Of a DNA stretch of 55,305 nt, positions 35,444 through 45,345 are shown one piece after another. The notes under the pieces were generated by a model, which saw nothing but the letters and a program-made list of their open reading frames with translations, made no database searches and was not told the origin of the DNA. Numbering within the stretch: position 1 is the stretch's first letter; every line of letters begins with the position of its first letter. The DNA is from UBA1351 sp964627665. GTDB lineage: Bacteria; Bacillota; Clostridia; Lachnospirales; Vallitaleaceae. The translations under genes and the position numbers were made by a program. The stretch lies in the NCBI GenBank assembly GCA_964627665.1, contig CAZVKG010000016.1, positions 1 through 55,305 on the forward strand. The letters run 5' to 3'.

Positions 35444-36802
35444 ATGAAAAAAATAATCGCACTACTCATGATGTTAACGTTGATTTTTAGTATGACAGCT
35501 TGTGGAAACACAAATGACGAAGGAAATTCAACAACGGATTCAGGAAAAGAGACATCCACAGAAAATGAAAGCACATCCAATGACGATGAAAAAATTGAGA
35601 TTCGTTTATTGACACGAATGGCAGGAACAACAACTCAAGTACAAATTTTTAAAGATGTACTTAAAGAGTTTGAAGCCAAGCATCCAGATGTTGTTATCGT
35701 GGATGAGTCCCAAGGGGATGAATCTTCATTTAACAACAAACTTAAGACGGATATTGCATCCGGAACACTTCCTAATATCTTTAGAATTCAAGGGGTAGCA
35801 AACCTAAGTGATTATATTGAAAATGGTATGATTATGGATATGGGGCCAGTGTATGAAGCCAATCCTGAATGGTCTGAAGGCTTAGCTAAAGGGGCAATGG
35901 ATTACTACAAGGTTCCTGGTTATGAAGGCTATTATGGTGTGCCTATGGAATCCGGACTCATCGGTGTATTCTATAATGAAAAAGTCTTAAATAATGCAGG
36001 TATCGACAAGTTCCCAGAGACATGGAATGAATTAAAAGAAGCCATCGTAACGTTAAATGAAGCTGACGTTGTACCGATTGCATTAGGTGCAAAGTCAACA
36101 TATATGGCCGGTCATTTACATAATCAAATCTTCTACAAATGGTTAGGGATTGATGCGGCTAAAGCTCTTGGGACCCGTGAGAAAAAATGGACCGATGCTG
36201 ATGTTGTAGAAACCCTTACTTATGTCAAAGAATTATATGATATGGATGCATTCCCAGAAGGAACAGCAGGTATCAGTGATGATATCGCCGTAACACAATT
36301 CTTAAAAGGTGATGCAGCAATGATTATTACAGGTCCATGGAATATCGGTAAGTTCACAAATCCTGAAGAGACAGAATTTGCTGATTCTATCCATAGCGCG
36401 AAGTTCCCATACTTTGAAGAAAAACCGGAATTCAAAGATCATGACATGCAAATTATTAGTCCATACATGGTGAGTGGGGATCTTGAAGGTAAGGAAAAAG
36501 AATACACAACAGAACTTGTGATGATGTTAACCTCAGCAGATGCAGCAAAGCGATATGCAGAAGAAGCGCAGTTTTTAATGCCTCGTAACGACATCGACAT
36601 TGCAGATAATACAGTAAGTGATTTGTTTAAAGAAGTTGCAGAACTTGGTGGAACATCTCAAGGGATTGCGGTTGACGTCTTTGACTTTGACCCGGTAGGT
36701 TCGATGCAAGACCGTACAAGAAACTCGATTGTAGGTATGTTTGTTGGAAATACTCCAGAACAAGCAGCCCAAGAGATTCAATCAGAAATCGATAATAAAT
36801 AA
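35444..36802 (+). CDS. Extracellular solute-binding lipoprotein (family 1, CUT1 sugar ABC)
   Basis: The protein has 452 residues. It has a signal peptide with lipobox SMTAC (Cys near residue 22) and an acidic Ser/Thr linker. The type 1 binding fold follows (QIFKDVLKEFEAKHPDVVIV, GVPMESGLIGVFYNEKVLNNAG, FLKGDAAMIITGPWNIGKF). It likely binds an oligosaccharide for the permeases that follow. ATG 35444 after TGGGGG is preferred over a longer frame from 35339 that lacks a signal peptide. A TATAAT at 35308-35313 may be its -10, but the -35 is poor. A terminator follows the gene. Confidence 0.92.
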   Translation: MKKIIALLMMLTLIFSMTACGNTNDEGNSTTDSGKETSTENESTSNDDEKIEIRLLTRMAGTTTQVQIFKDVLKEFEAKHPDVVIVDESQGDESSFNNKLKTDIASGTLPNIFRIQGVANLSDYIENGMIMDMGPVYEANPEWSEGLAKGAMDYYKVPGYEGYYGVPMESGLIGVFYNEKVLNNAGIDKFPETWNELKEAIVTLNEADVVPIALGAKSTYMAGHLHNQIFYKWLGIDAAKALGTREKKWTDADVVETLTYVKELYDMDAFPEGTAGISDDIAVTQFLKGDAAMIITGPWNIGKFTNPEETEFADSIHSAKFPYFEEKPEFKDHDMQIISPYMVSGDLEGKEKEYTTELVMMLTSADAAKRYAEEAQFLMPRNDIDIADNTVSDLFKEVAELGGTSQGIAVDVFDFDPVGSMQDRTRNSIVGMFVGNTPEQAAQEIQSEIDNK

Positions 36803-36817
36803 AATAAAAGTTAATAA

Positions 36818-36856
36818 ATGAGAACGAGTGCATGATGCACTTTGTTCTCATTTTTT
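36818..36856 (+). terminator. Terminator/attenuator between binding protein and permease genes
   Basis: ATGAGAAC pairs with GTTCTCAT and AGTGCAT with ATGCACT, with minor bulges, followed by six T. It lies inside the operon, so partial read-through would give more binding protein than permease. Confidence 0.85.
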
Positions 36857-36880
36857 ACAAAGGTTAGTGAGGTAATCAGA

Positions 36881-37771
36881 TTGAGAACATTAAAAAAAAC
36901 AAAGGATAAATCCAAGCTTTTTCTCTTTTTAGCCCCTGCTTTAATCATATATGTGGTATTTATGATTATTCCAATGCTGGGAGCTGTATATTTTTCACTT
37001 GTGGAGTGGAATGGAATAAAAGGCGCCGGGCTTGAGTTTGTCGGATTAAAAAATTATATAACCGCATTTAATAACCCGAATTTTATTTTATCGTTAAAGA
37101 ATATGATGCGTATGGTATTTTTTAGTGTATTGTTTCATACACCCATTGCATTGCTGCTAGCGGTTGCCATTAACAACCGATACAAAGGCTATCGTATCTT
37201 TAAGGCAATCTTTTTTGTACCCACAGTTTTTCCGCTAACTGCAGTGGGATTGTTATGGTACTTTATCTTTATGCCCAACGGCTCGATGAATTCGATGCTG
37301 ACATCTCTTGGACTAGATAACTTAGCAACGGCCTGGCTCATTAATCCTTCAACAGCGATGAATACAATTATTTTTGTGAATATATGGGTTGGAATCGGCT
37401 ACTATATGGTTATTCTCTTAGCAGGACTAACCACAATTCCTAACGAAGTATATGAAGCAGCAGCGCTTGACGGTGTTAACGGAGTTACCAAACTTTTTTA
37501 CATTACCATTCCCATGCTTAAACCGATTATCAGCATGTGTATCCTTATGGATATCATTGGAACCGTTAAAGTCTTTGAACTGATTTTTGTAATGACCGAA
37601 GGTGGACCCAATGGATTGACAAATCTTCCGACAACGTTAATGTATTATGAAACCTTTCGATATGACAATTATGGATTGGGCAGTGCAATAGGGATCATTA
37701 TTTTATTGATCGCCTTAATTCTTACCGTAGGTGGACAACGTTTATTACAAGCGAATGGAAAAGAGGTGTAG
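36881..37771 (+). CDS. Sugar ABC transporter permease (MalF/UgpA type)
   Basis: The protein has 296 residues and six membrane segments. The EAA loop is EVYEAAALDGVNGVTKLFYITIP. The best start is TTG 36881 with GAGG eight bases upstream; an earlier in-frame start at 36842 lies inside the terminator. The next permease starts four bases after its stop. Together they form a CUT1 importer channel. No ATPase gene is present here, so a shared MsmX-type ATPase from elsewhere is expected. Confidence 0.9.
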   Translation: MRTLKKTKDKSKLFLFLAPALIIYVVFMIIPMLGAVYFSLVEWNGIKGAGLEFVGLKNYITAFNNPNFILSLKNMMRMVFFSVLFHTPIALLLAVAINNRYKGYRIFKAIFFVPTVFPLTAVGLLWYFIFMPNGSMNSMLTSLGLDNLATAWLINPSTAMNTIIFVNIWVGIGYYMVILLAGLTTIPNEVYEAAALDGVNGVTKLFYITIPMLKPIISMCILMDIIGTVKVFELIFVMTEGGPNGLTNLPTTLMYYETFRYDNYGLGSAIGIIILLIALILTVGGQRLLQANGKEV

Positions 37772-37775
37772 AACA

Positions 37776-38600
37776 GTGAAAAAAAATATTAATAAAATCA
37801 TAACATTTTTGTTTTTAATCGTCATGGCGGCGGCTTTTATCGGACCCATGTTGTTTACAGCTTTATCTTCATTTAAAAACAATGTCGAAATATTTGACAC
37901 CCCTTTTGGCTTGCCGATAAAGTTATTATATGAAAATTATATTATTGCTTGGGTTGAAGCCAATATGGGTACCTATTTTATCAATAGTATATTTATCTCG
38001 GTCATGACCATTGTGTTACTGATTATTACCTCATCAATGGTGGCTTACGTCTTGTCGCGATTTAACTTTAAGTTTAACCGAGCCATATCCCTCTTTTTCT
38101 TATTAGGAATGATGATTCCCATGCATTCGGTTTTAGTGCCGGTAGCTTATATTATCGGAATGTTTAACCTGAAAAATAATTTAATGGCTTTAATTTTTAT
38201 CTATGTAGCCTTTTCCTTACCTTTTAGTATCATGGTGTTGACAACATTCATGCGAGGTATTGATGTATCGCTAGAAGAAGCGGCTATTATAGACGGTGCC
38301 GGATATTTTCAAATTTATTGGAAAATCATGTTACCGATGACGGTTCCGGCTATATCGACCATATCGATATTCAACTTTTTAGGTGCTTGGAATAATGTGT
38401 TATTCCCATTGTTGTTTATCAATGATAACAAGCTCAAACCGATTTCTTTAGGTTTGTTAAACTTCAATGGTGAACGTGGGTCAGAATATGGTCCGTTGAT
38501 GGCAGCAATTATTATTACTGTCTGTATACCGCTGATTATCTACCTCTTATTCCAAGAAAAAGTAGAAGGTGGTTTGGCAGCCGGTGCAGTTAAAGGATAA
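37776..38600 (+). CDS. Sugar ABC transporter permease (MalG/UgpE type)
   Basis: The protein has 274 residues and six membrane segments. The EAA motif is SLEEAAIIDGAGYFQIYWKIMLPM. The start is GTG 37776 behind AGAGGTG; an upstream ATG (37731) overlaps the preceding gene. It ends FQEKVEGGLAAGAVKG, as is usual for this family. It pairs with the previous permease. Confidence 0.92.
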   Translation: MKKNINKIITFLFLIVMAAAFIGPMLFTALSSFKNNVEIFDTPFGLPIKLLYENYIIAWVEANMGTYFINSIFISVMTIVLLIITSSMVAYVLSRFNFKFNRAISLFFLLGMMIPMHSVLVPVAYIIGMFNLKNNLMALIFIYVAFSLPFSIMVLTTFMRGIDVSLEEAAIIDGAGYFQIYWKIMLPMTVPAISTISIFNFLGAWNNVLFPLLFINDNKLKPISLGLLNFNGERGSEYGPLMAAIIITVCIPLIIYLLFQEKVEGGLAAGAVKG

Positions 38601-38624
38601 ACGCAGGATATATAGGAGGAACAT

Positions 38625-40616
38625 ATGTTAAGTTATCGTCAGATTCATTTAGATTTTCACACCAGTGAGCATATTGATCATATTGGACAGGACTTTGATG
38701 GAGAGAAGTTTGCCAAGCGCTTGAAAAAGGCCAATGTAGATTCCATTACCTGTTTTGCACGATGTCATCATGGAAATTTATACTACCCATCCAAGCATCG
38801 ACCGGAAAGAATCCATCCACACTTGGATAATAAGAACCTTCTTCTTGAGCAAATTGACGCTTGTCATGCACGGGGGATTAAGGCGCCAATCTATACTACT
38901 GTACAGTGGGATGCCTATATTGCGAAAGAATATCCACAGTGGTTGGCAGTGGATGGTGAAGGTAACCACATCAATAGCCAAAATGTCTCGGAGCCACATT
39001 TTTACTATACGATATGTCTTAATAGCGGATATCGAGAGTATTTTAAGGACCATCTACAAGATATTATTGATTCTGTTGGAATCGAGCGCATTGACGGCTT
39101 CTTCATGGATATACTCTTTAAAACGGATTGTAATTGTCCGGTATGCCAAGAGAAAATGGCAGAAAAAAATATGGATTCAACAAAAAAAGAGAACCGAATC
39201 GAATATTCGCTTCTCATGCTTAATGAATTTAAGACAGAGATTACAGCCTTTATAGAAGAACGGGTTCCCGGAGCCGGCATTTTTTATAACAGTTCTCATA
39301 TCGGACCAGGTATTAAAAATAATCTTGATGCTTATACCCACTTAGAACTGGAATCCTTACCTAGTGGTGGATGGGGCTATATGCATTTTCCTACAACGGT
39401 TCGTTATGCCCGTCAGTTAGACAAAGAGATTCTAGGGATGACCGGAAAGTTTCACACTTACTGGGGCGATTTTCACTCCGTTAAAAACCAAGCAGCCTTA
39501 GAGTATGAGTGTTTTCAAATGTTGGCAATGAATGCAGGATGCTCTGTAGGAGATCAGCTTCATCCCAATGGCGTCCTATCTGAGGCAGGATACAGTTTGA
39601 TTGAACATGTGTACGGCCAGGTGGCAAAAAAAGAACCCTATTGTTTTGGAGCTAAGGCGATTACAGAAATCGGCGTGTTAACACCGGAAGAATTTTATAC
39701 CTCAAAAGACCACGACTTAGGACTACCACCGAGTCTGATGGGAGCCGTCCGTATGCTTCAAGAATTAAGTTTTCAGTTTGATATTATCGACAGCGAGATG
39801 GACTTTTCAAAGTACAAGCTCATCATTTTGCCTGATCACATTGAGTATTCAGCGTATCTGAACGAACGTCTCGAAAGCTATACTCACCAAGGTGGTAAAG
39901 TCTTGGGAAGCTACCAGTCCAACATAGACATTACCGGTCAAGCAGATAATGTCTATGGCGTAAGATATGTTGGAGAATCAGACTACGACCGTGACTTTAT
40001 TCTTCCAAATGATACGATTGGATGTGAACTTTATAATGAACCGTATGTTATGTATGAAAAAGGAGTGGCAGTTGATAATCAAAAAGCGAGGGTATTAATG
40101 TCTTCTGTTCAGCCTTACTTTAATCGTGAAGGAGATCGGTATTGCTCTCATCAGCATGCGCCGTCATCAGGGCAAGAAGGAACCCCAGCGGTAACCCGAT
40201 TGAACAATGCCATCTATATATCCCATCCGATTTTTACGATTTATAATGATTACTGTCCAAGATGGTGTAAAATAATAGTTAGAGACTTAATAGATGCATT
40301 GATTGATAAGATCTTGGTTTCGCATAACGGTCCATCAACCTTACTGACGACCTTTAATCGACAAGAAGACCATAATCGAGACATCTTGCATTTATTGCAC
40401 TATATTATTGAAAAGCGGGCCAAAAATCTCTATACCGTCGAAGACGTTCATCCATTACATAATCTGGAGCTTAGTATCTATGTGGGTGATCAAGAAGTTA
40501 AGCGCCTATATAGTATAACGACAGACCAAGATGTTGCCTATATCCGCCGAGGTGGGTATATCTATTTATCCGGTTTTGATGTGAAGGGGCATGAGATGCT
40601 ATGTATACAATATTAA
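38625..40616 (+). CDS. GHL6/GH151-like glycoside hydrolase, possible alpha-L-fucosidase
   Basis: The protein has 663 residues and no signal peptide, so it is cytoplasmic. The N-terminal TIM barrel (about 1-370) starts YRQIHLDFHTSEHI and has DSITCFARCHHGNLYYPSK, typical of the hypothetical glycosyl hydrolase 6 group from which GH151 alpha-fucosidases were defined. Acidic residues D157 and D162 (RIDGFFMDILF) precede C169, C171 and C174, a layout like the GH42 acid/base and zinc site. A GH42-like trimerisation domain follows (about 380-560). The fucose genes nearby support a fucosidase, but the family call is from memory of motifs. Confidence 0.6.
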   Translation: MLSYRQIHLDFHTSEHIDHIGQDFDGEKFAKRLKKANVDSITCFARCHHGNLYYPSKHRPERIHPHLDNKNLLLEQIDACHARGIKAPIYTTVQWDAYIAKEYPQWLAVDGEGNHINSQNVSEPHFYYTICLNSGYREYFKDHLQDIIDSVGIERIDGFFMDILFKTDCNCPVCQEKMAEKNMDSTKKENRIEYSLLMLNEFKTEITAFIEERVPGAGIFYNSSHIGPGIKNNLDAYTHLELESLPSGGWGYMHFPTTVRYARQLDKEILGMTGKFHTYWGDFHSVKNQAALEYECFQMLAMNAGCSVGDQLHPNGVLSEAGYSLIEHVYGQVAKKEPYCFGAKAITEIGVLTPEEFYTSKDHDLGLPPSLMGAVRMLQELSFQFDIIDSEMDFSKYKLIILPDHIEYSAYLNERLESYTHQGGKVLGSYQSNIDITGQADNVYGVRYVGESDYDRDFILPNDTIGCELYNEPYVMYEKGVAVDNQKARVLMSSVQPYFNREGDRYCSHQHAPSSGQEGTPAVTRLNNAIYISHPIFTIYNDYCPRWCKIIVRDLIDALIDKILVSHNGPSTLLTTFNRQEDHNRDILHLLHYIIEKRAKNLYTVEDVHPLHNLELSIYVGDQEVKRLYSITTDQDVAYIRRGGYIYLSGFDVKGHEMLCIQY

Positions 40617-42028
40617 AGCAAAACATTCACATAGATTGTGGCGCTGGCCCTCTTCGAGAGACACCAAGACTTTCCTTTGAATATTTAGAAGAGGGAATGG
40701 CGAATCATGGGGAGTATCTTCACTTATCCAAACAGTTTTGCGACGACTATGAAACGATTGTGATTGGGCTTGGTCAACAGTCTCAACTTAGTAGCCAAAG
40801 AGTTAAGGCTTGTGTTGCCAAGGGTATGAAAGCCATCGCATATGATAAAATTACAACATGTGGTATTCATATCACCCATTTGGTAGAAGAATATGGATTA
40901 TCAATCGTAGACGCCCTAGTTGAAGGAATTATGCTTGGGCTATACGCGCCAGTATCATACAAGCAAACCCAAGAAGAGCCTGCTTATCAGGTTTTCTTAT
41001 GCGGGATAGCACCCGCGATGGTACAAAGGGTTAAACAACGTACTACCTATGCAAAGAATCTTGCAGAAAGTATTATACTGACCCGCAACCTTGTGAACAT
41101 GCCGGCAAATTATTTGACACCGACGACCTTTGCAGATATTGCTAAAGATATTGGCCAGCAAGAGGGCTTCCAAGTTGAGGTGCTTGAAGAGACAGAGATT
41201 GAAACGCTCGGGATGTCAGCCTTATTGACAGTGGGGAGTAGCGGAAGCAAGCGGACACGGCTGATAATTATGCGCTACACAGGTGATCCCCTAGGCAAGA
41301 CGACGACAGCGTTGGTTGGCAAGGGAATCACCTGTGATACCGGTGGGTATTGCTTAAAGCCCAGTCAGTCCATGCTGGGAATCAAAGGGGATATGGCCGG
41401 AGGTGCGACAGTGCTTGGTGTCATGCGCGTCTTAGCTAAAAACCAGGTTAAATCCAACGTCATCGGTGTAATACCAACCTGTGAAAATCGTTTGTCAAGG
41501 GAGAGTTATGTTCCGGGGGATGTTATTGGGTCCATGTCGGGTAAAACCATTGAAATTATTAATACAGACGCTGAAGGTCGATTGATTTTGGCCGATAGTT
41601 TGACCTATGTACAAAAAAAAGAAAAGGTGGACCGAGTTATTGATATTGCGACCTTGACTGGAAGTATTGTATCGGCACTGGGGTTTTCAACTGCAGGAAT
41701 CTTGTCAAACGACAAAGGCTTTGCACAGGACTTTTTAGAGGCAGGAAAGACCGGTGGAGAACAGTATTTGCAACTGCCGATCTATGATGAATATCGTAAG
41801 CTCTTGGAAAGTGATATAGCGGATATAAAAAATGTGGGGGCATCCTATTTAGGTACGATTACCGCAGGAATTTTTTTGGAAAACTTTATTCAAGACATTC
41901 CGTGGATTCATGTGGATATTGCAGGCACGGCTTGGGTGGATTCCCCTGTGTTTGAATATCAAGCCAAAGGCGCAACCGGAAGTAGTGTGACAACATTGTA
42001 CCATTTGTTTGATTCGAGAAACGTATGA
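40601..42028 (+). CDS. Leucyl aminopeptidase (M17 family)
   Basis: The protein has 475 residues. The C-terminal catalytic domain has the metal and active-site motifs VGKGITCDTGGYCLKP, IKGDMAGGA and the family signature NTDAEGRLILADSL. The N-terminal macro-like domain is divergent. A two-metal cytoplasmic peptidase is expected. It overlaps the glycosidase gene by 16 bases, so expression is coupled. That is an unusual partner unless the substrate carries amino acids or peptides. Confidence 0.92.
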   Translation: MYTILKQNIHIDCGAGPLRETPRLSFEYLEEGMANHGEYLHLSKQFCDDYETIVIGLGQQSQLSSQRVKACVAKGMKAIAYDKITTCGIHITHLVEEYGLSIVDALVEGIMLGLYAPVSYKQTQEEPAYQVFLCGIAPAMVQRVKQRTTYAKNLAESIILTRNLVNMPANYLTPTTFADIAKDIGQQEGFQVEVLEETEIETLGMSALLTVGSSGSKRTRLIIMRYTGDPLGKTTTALVGKGITCDTGGYCLKPSQSMLGIKGDMAGGATVLGVMRVLAKNQVKSNVIGVIPTCENRLSRESYVPGDVIGSMSGKTIEIINTDAEGRLILADSLTYVQKKEKVDRVIDIATLTGSIVSALGFSTAGILSNDKGFAQDFLEAGKTGGEQYLQLPIYDEYRKLLESDIADIKNVGASYLGTITAGIFLENFIQDIPWIHVDIAGTAWVDSPVFEYQAKGATGSSVTTLYHLFDSRNV

Positions 42029-42065
42029 GCGTAAGGCGGATTTAAACAGAAAAAGGAGGAAGATT

Positions 42066-42824
42066 ATGGGGTTTATTTTAGAAGCATGTGTTGATTCAGT
42101 TGAATCTGCCATCGAAGCGAAAAAAGGCGGAGCCATGCGCCTAGAATTATGCAGTGATTTGGTGGTGGGAGGAACAAGCCCAAGTTTGGCCTTATTCGAA
42201 CTGGTTAAAGAAGTGACAGACATGAAGATACACGTATTAATTCGTCCACGAGCCGGAGACTTTTGCTATAGTGACTATGAGTTTCAGTTGATTCGTCGTG
42301 AAGTGGAACTTTTTAAGCAAGCCGGAGCAGATGGCGTCGTCATTGGTGTATTAAAACCGGATGGAACATTAGACATTGAACGTATGCGCGAACTTGTTCA
42401 CATAGCCGGTAGCATGCATATTACCTTGCATCGGGCCTTTGATATGGTCAAAAATCCCTATAAAACCCTAGAAGAGGCCAAAGCTCTAAGTATCCATACC
42501 ATTTTGACGTCAGGACAACAAAATCATTGTATTGATGGAGCAGATTTAATTAGGGAACTCGTAGAATTATCAGCAGGTCAGGTGGACATCATGGTGGGAA
42601 GTGGCGTCAATGAAGAAAATATTGAAGAACTTATAGACAAGACCCAAGCCCATACCTTTCACTTATCCGGGAAAAAACGCCACAACAGTCCCATGGCCTA
42701 TCGTAAAGACGCAGTAACTATGGGAAGTGAGTATATGGATGAATATGCTAATTGGGTAACGGACAGTGAAAAAATACGTAAAGTATATACAAGTTTAGAA
42801 AATATATTGAACAAGAATGAATAA
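42066..42824 (+). CDS. cutC: CutC family protein
   Basis: The protein has 252 residues and is a CutC-type TIM barrel: EACVDSVESAIEAKKGGAMRLE, LIRPRAGDFCYSDYE, ITLHRAFDM, ILTSGQQ. The family was linked to copper homeostasis, but its true activity is unsettled. ATG 42066 behind AGGAGG is the start. In a glycan operon a sugar or amino-sugar related role is plausible, as CutC genes often sit with glycosidases; this is inference. Confidence 0.88.
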   Translation: MGFILEACVDSVESAIEAKKGGAMRLELCSDLVVGGTSPSLALFELVKEVTDMKIHVLIRPRAGDFCYSDYEFQLIRREVELFKQAGADGVVIGVLKPDGTLDIERMRELVHIAGSMHITLHRAFDMVKNPYKTLEEAKALSIHTILTSGQQNHCIDGADLIRELVELSAGQVDIMVGSGVNEENIEELIDKTQAHTFHLSGKKRHNSPMAYRKDAVTMGSEYMDEYANWVTDSEKIRKVYTSLENILNKNE

Positions 42825-42835
42825 AGGGAGGCCAC

Positions 42836-45334
42836 ATGATTTTTACTCCAGAGCAGCTAAGAGCAATTGACCATAGTTTTAACACAACCTTACTTAAGAT
42901 AGGAAAGGGTGACCATCCTATTCTAAAAGCGCTACAAGAATACACAGATGATGAGCAGGTGTACCTAAAATACGTATATAGCTGTCTACCCATTAGTGAC
43001 TGGTTTAATGTTGACGCTAAGATCCTCATATCCTATGTACGACACGGAATATTTTTATATGAGAACTTTAACTGGTGTCAGCAGATTCCGGTAGATATTT
43101 TCTTGGATTATGTTGTTTTCCCGAGAATTAATAATGAAAAGATTGAAGTCTGTCGACCGATTTTTCATGAACAGCTAGTAGGTCGAATCCAGGATAAGTC
43201 TATGGAAGAAGCTGTAATTGCTGTTAATTATTGGTGCCTAGAAAAGGTGACGTACAAAACGACGGATGAACGAACGTCCTCGCCATTGACCTTGCTAAAA
43301 ACAGCTAGTGGCCGATGTGGTGAAGAATCCACATTCACTGTAACAGCCTTACGAAGTGTTGGGATACCGGCAAGACAAGTTTATGTCCCTCGGTGGTCTC
43401 ATTGTGATGATAACCATGCCTGGGTTGAAGCCTGGATTGATGGAGCTTGGCATTATTTAGGCGCAAGTGAACCGGAAGAAGATCTGGATCTTGGCTGGTT
43501 TAATGCAGCCTCTTCACGAGCCATGATGGTCCACAGTCGACTATTCATGATGAATAATCAAGTGGAGGTGATGAACCATCTCCATCGCTATGCAAAAACC
43601 AAAGAATTGAGCATTACAGTGGTTGATGAATATGGCCAACCGATTCATGATGTAACCGTTGACGTTGAGGTCTTAAATTATTCAGAGTATTTTCCGATAG
43701 CCACGTTGAAAACCAATCATTTGGGACGCGTTAAGTTAATGACAGGACTAGGAGAAGTGCATCTAATAGCCTATAAAGACAATGTCTACATCGGTGAAGT
43801 CTTGGGTGGTATGCATGAAGAGAATGTAACACTGATTAAGAACAACCGGAAAAACTACAATGACAACAGTTTAACCCGCCACTTTCATCCACCTGTGGAT
43901 GCGCCCCAAGTATATAGATCCTTATCTCAAGAAGAAAAACATATCAGACGCAAGAGGTTTGACCAAAGTGATGCCCAGAGGAAGCAACAAGAGCAACAAT
44001 GGCATAAGGCAGCCATGCAGTTTATTGAAAAAGAGGGCATTGAGGATTCACATAGTGTAGAAGGACTGATAGAAAGTGGAGAAAACCTGATAGAAATTCA
44101 ATCTTTTTTTGAGGATCAAGCCTATGAACTTGAGGATAAAAAAACCTTGCTAAAAGCTCTGTGTCGAAAGGACTACAAGGATATTACAGCAACGATGTTA
44201 AAACACCACTTAAACCATGCTATGTGTTATAAAGACAAGGTGGAGACCAAGGTGTATGGGCCGTATCTTCTTAATCCGCGGGTTTATTATGAAGAGTTGA
44301 CAGCTTACCGTGAGTTTATCCGTGACTATTTTAGTGACGAACAGAAAGTCCGATTTATCGAACAGCCAACAAGAGTTTATGAATATATCCGTTCCTATGT
44401 AGAATCCTTGGATGAAAAAGCTTATGATGCATTATATACCAATCCATCCGATTTACTCACCTATGGTGTGGGAAGCCATATGTCCCAAAAAATTGCCTGT
44501 GTATGTATTTATAGAAGTTTGGGCATCCCGGCAAAACTTGATCCAATCACCCAAGAAGTGCATTATTGGTCAGGCAGTGAATTTGTCTCGGTTCATGAAG
44601 ATAAAACAGTAGGTGAACTTACCTTGGTCAATAAAAAAAACTACCAATGGGAATATTTTCAAAACTATACGATTGCCCGTCAAGAACAAGGTCGATATGT
44701 CACTTTGAATTATGAAGCGCTTGTCTGGGAGGCAGATTCATATACACATAAGCTTAAACCATGTAAGTATAAAGTAATTACGAGCAATCGAATGCCAAAT
44801 GGTTCCTTGTGGTTAACAGAACATTACCTGGAAATCAAGGCACAAGAAGGTAAACGCTTGGAGATTGATTTAGAAAGTGGAAATATACAGGATATGTTAA
44901 AAAACATTATGATTCCTAATTTTTATGTATCCGATGGGGCGAAAACATATGAAGTGTCAGATATTCTCAAGGATAAAAAAGCTGTTATCATATGGCTTGA
45001 AGAAGGACGAGAGCCGACAGAACATATTTTAAATGAGTTGCAAGCCAAAGAGAAAGAGTATCGTGAAAGTGAAGTTTCTATTTTCTTTATCTTGAAAAAT
45101 CAACATGCCCTGGAAAATAAGACCTTGGCAAAAACATTGGAACGATTACCCGACATAAAAGTATATTATCTATATGAAGAGAGTGACGTTGAAGACATTG
45201 CGCGAAGAATATTTGTTGAGCCCAATAAGTATCCTTTGACGATTGTAACAGAAAACGGATTAAATGTTGTCTATGGGTTTAGCGGATATAATGTTGGTTT
45301 ATCCTCTTTAATTATGAAGATATTCAACCGATAA
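42836..45334 (+). CDS. Large cytoplasmic transglutaminase-like protein with duplicated core
   Basis: The protein has 832 residues and no signal peptide. A transglutaminase-like core lies at about 120-240, with C161 (SGRCGEES) and H194 (DNHAWVEAW). The usual third-position Asp is replaced by LGASEPE near 208-214. A carboxypeptidase-regulatory-like beta domain lies at about 255-330 (ITVVDEYGQPIHDVTVDVEV). A degenerate second copy of the core (IYRSLGIPAKLDP) is near 540-575, without the His motif. A thioredoxin-like region may end the protein. The function is unknown; a peptide or glycopeptide amidase/peptidase is possible. Confidence 0.75.
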   Translation: MIFTPEQLRAIDHSFNTTLLKIGKGDHPILKALQEYTDDEQVYLKYVYSCLPISDWFNVDAKILISYVRHGIFLYENFNWCQQIPVDIFLDYVVFPRINNEKIEVCRPIFHEQLVGRIQDKSMEEAVIAVNYWCLEKVTYKTTDERTSSPLTLLKTASGRCGEESTFTVTALRSVGIPARQVYVPRWSHCDDNHAWVEAWIDGAWHYLGASEPEEDLDLGWFNAASSRAMMVHSRLFMMNNQVEVMNHLHRYAKTKELSITVVDEYGQPIHDVTVDVEVLNYSEYFPIATLKTNHLGRVKLMTGLGEVHLIAYKDNVYIGEVLGGMHEENVTLIKNNRKNYNDNSLTRHFHPPVDAPQVYRSLSQEEKHIRRKRFDQSDAQRKQQEQQWHKAAMQFIEKEGIEDSHSVEGLIESGENLIEIQSFFEDQAYELEDKKTLLKALCRKDYKDITATMLKHHLNHAMCYKDKVETKVYGPYLLNPRVYYEELTAYREFIRDYFSDEQKVRFIEQPTRVYEYIRSYVESLDEKAYDALYTNPSDLLTYGVGSHMSQKIACVCIYRSLGIPAKLDPITQEVHYWSGSEFVSVHEDKTVGELTLVNKKNYQWEYFQNYTIARQEQGRYVTLNYEALVWEADSYTHKLKPCKYKVITSNRMPNGSLWLTEHYLEIKAQEGKRLEIDLESGNIQDMLKNIMIPNFYVSDGAKTYEVSDILKDKKAVIIWLEEGREPTEHILNELQAKEKEYRESEVSIFFILKNQHALENKTLAKTLERLPDIKVYYLYEESDVEDIARRIFVEPNKYPLTIVTENGLNVVYGFSGYNVGLSSLIMKIFNR

Positions 45335-45345
45335 GGAGGAAAAAA

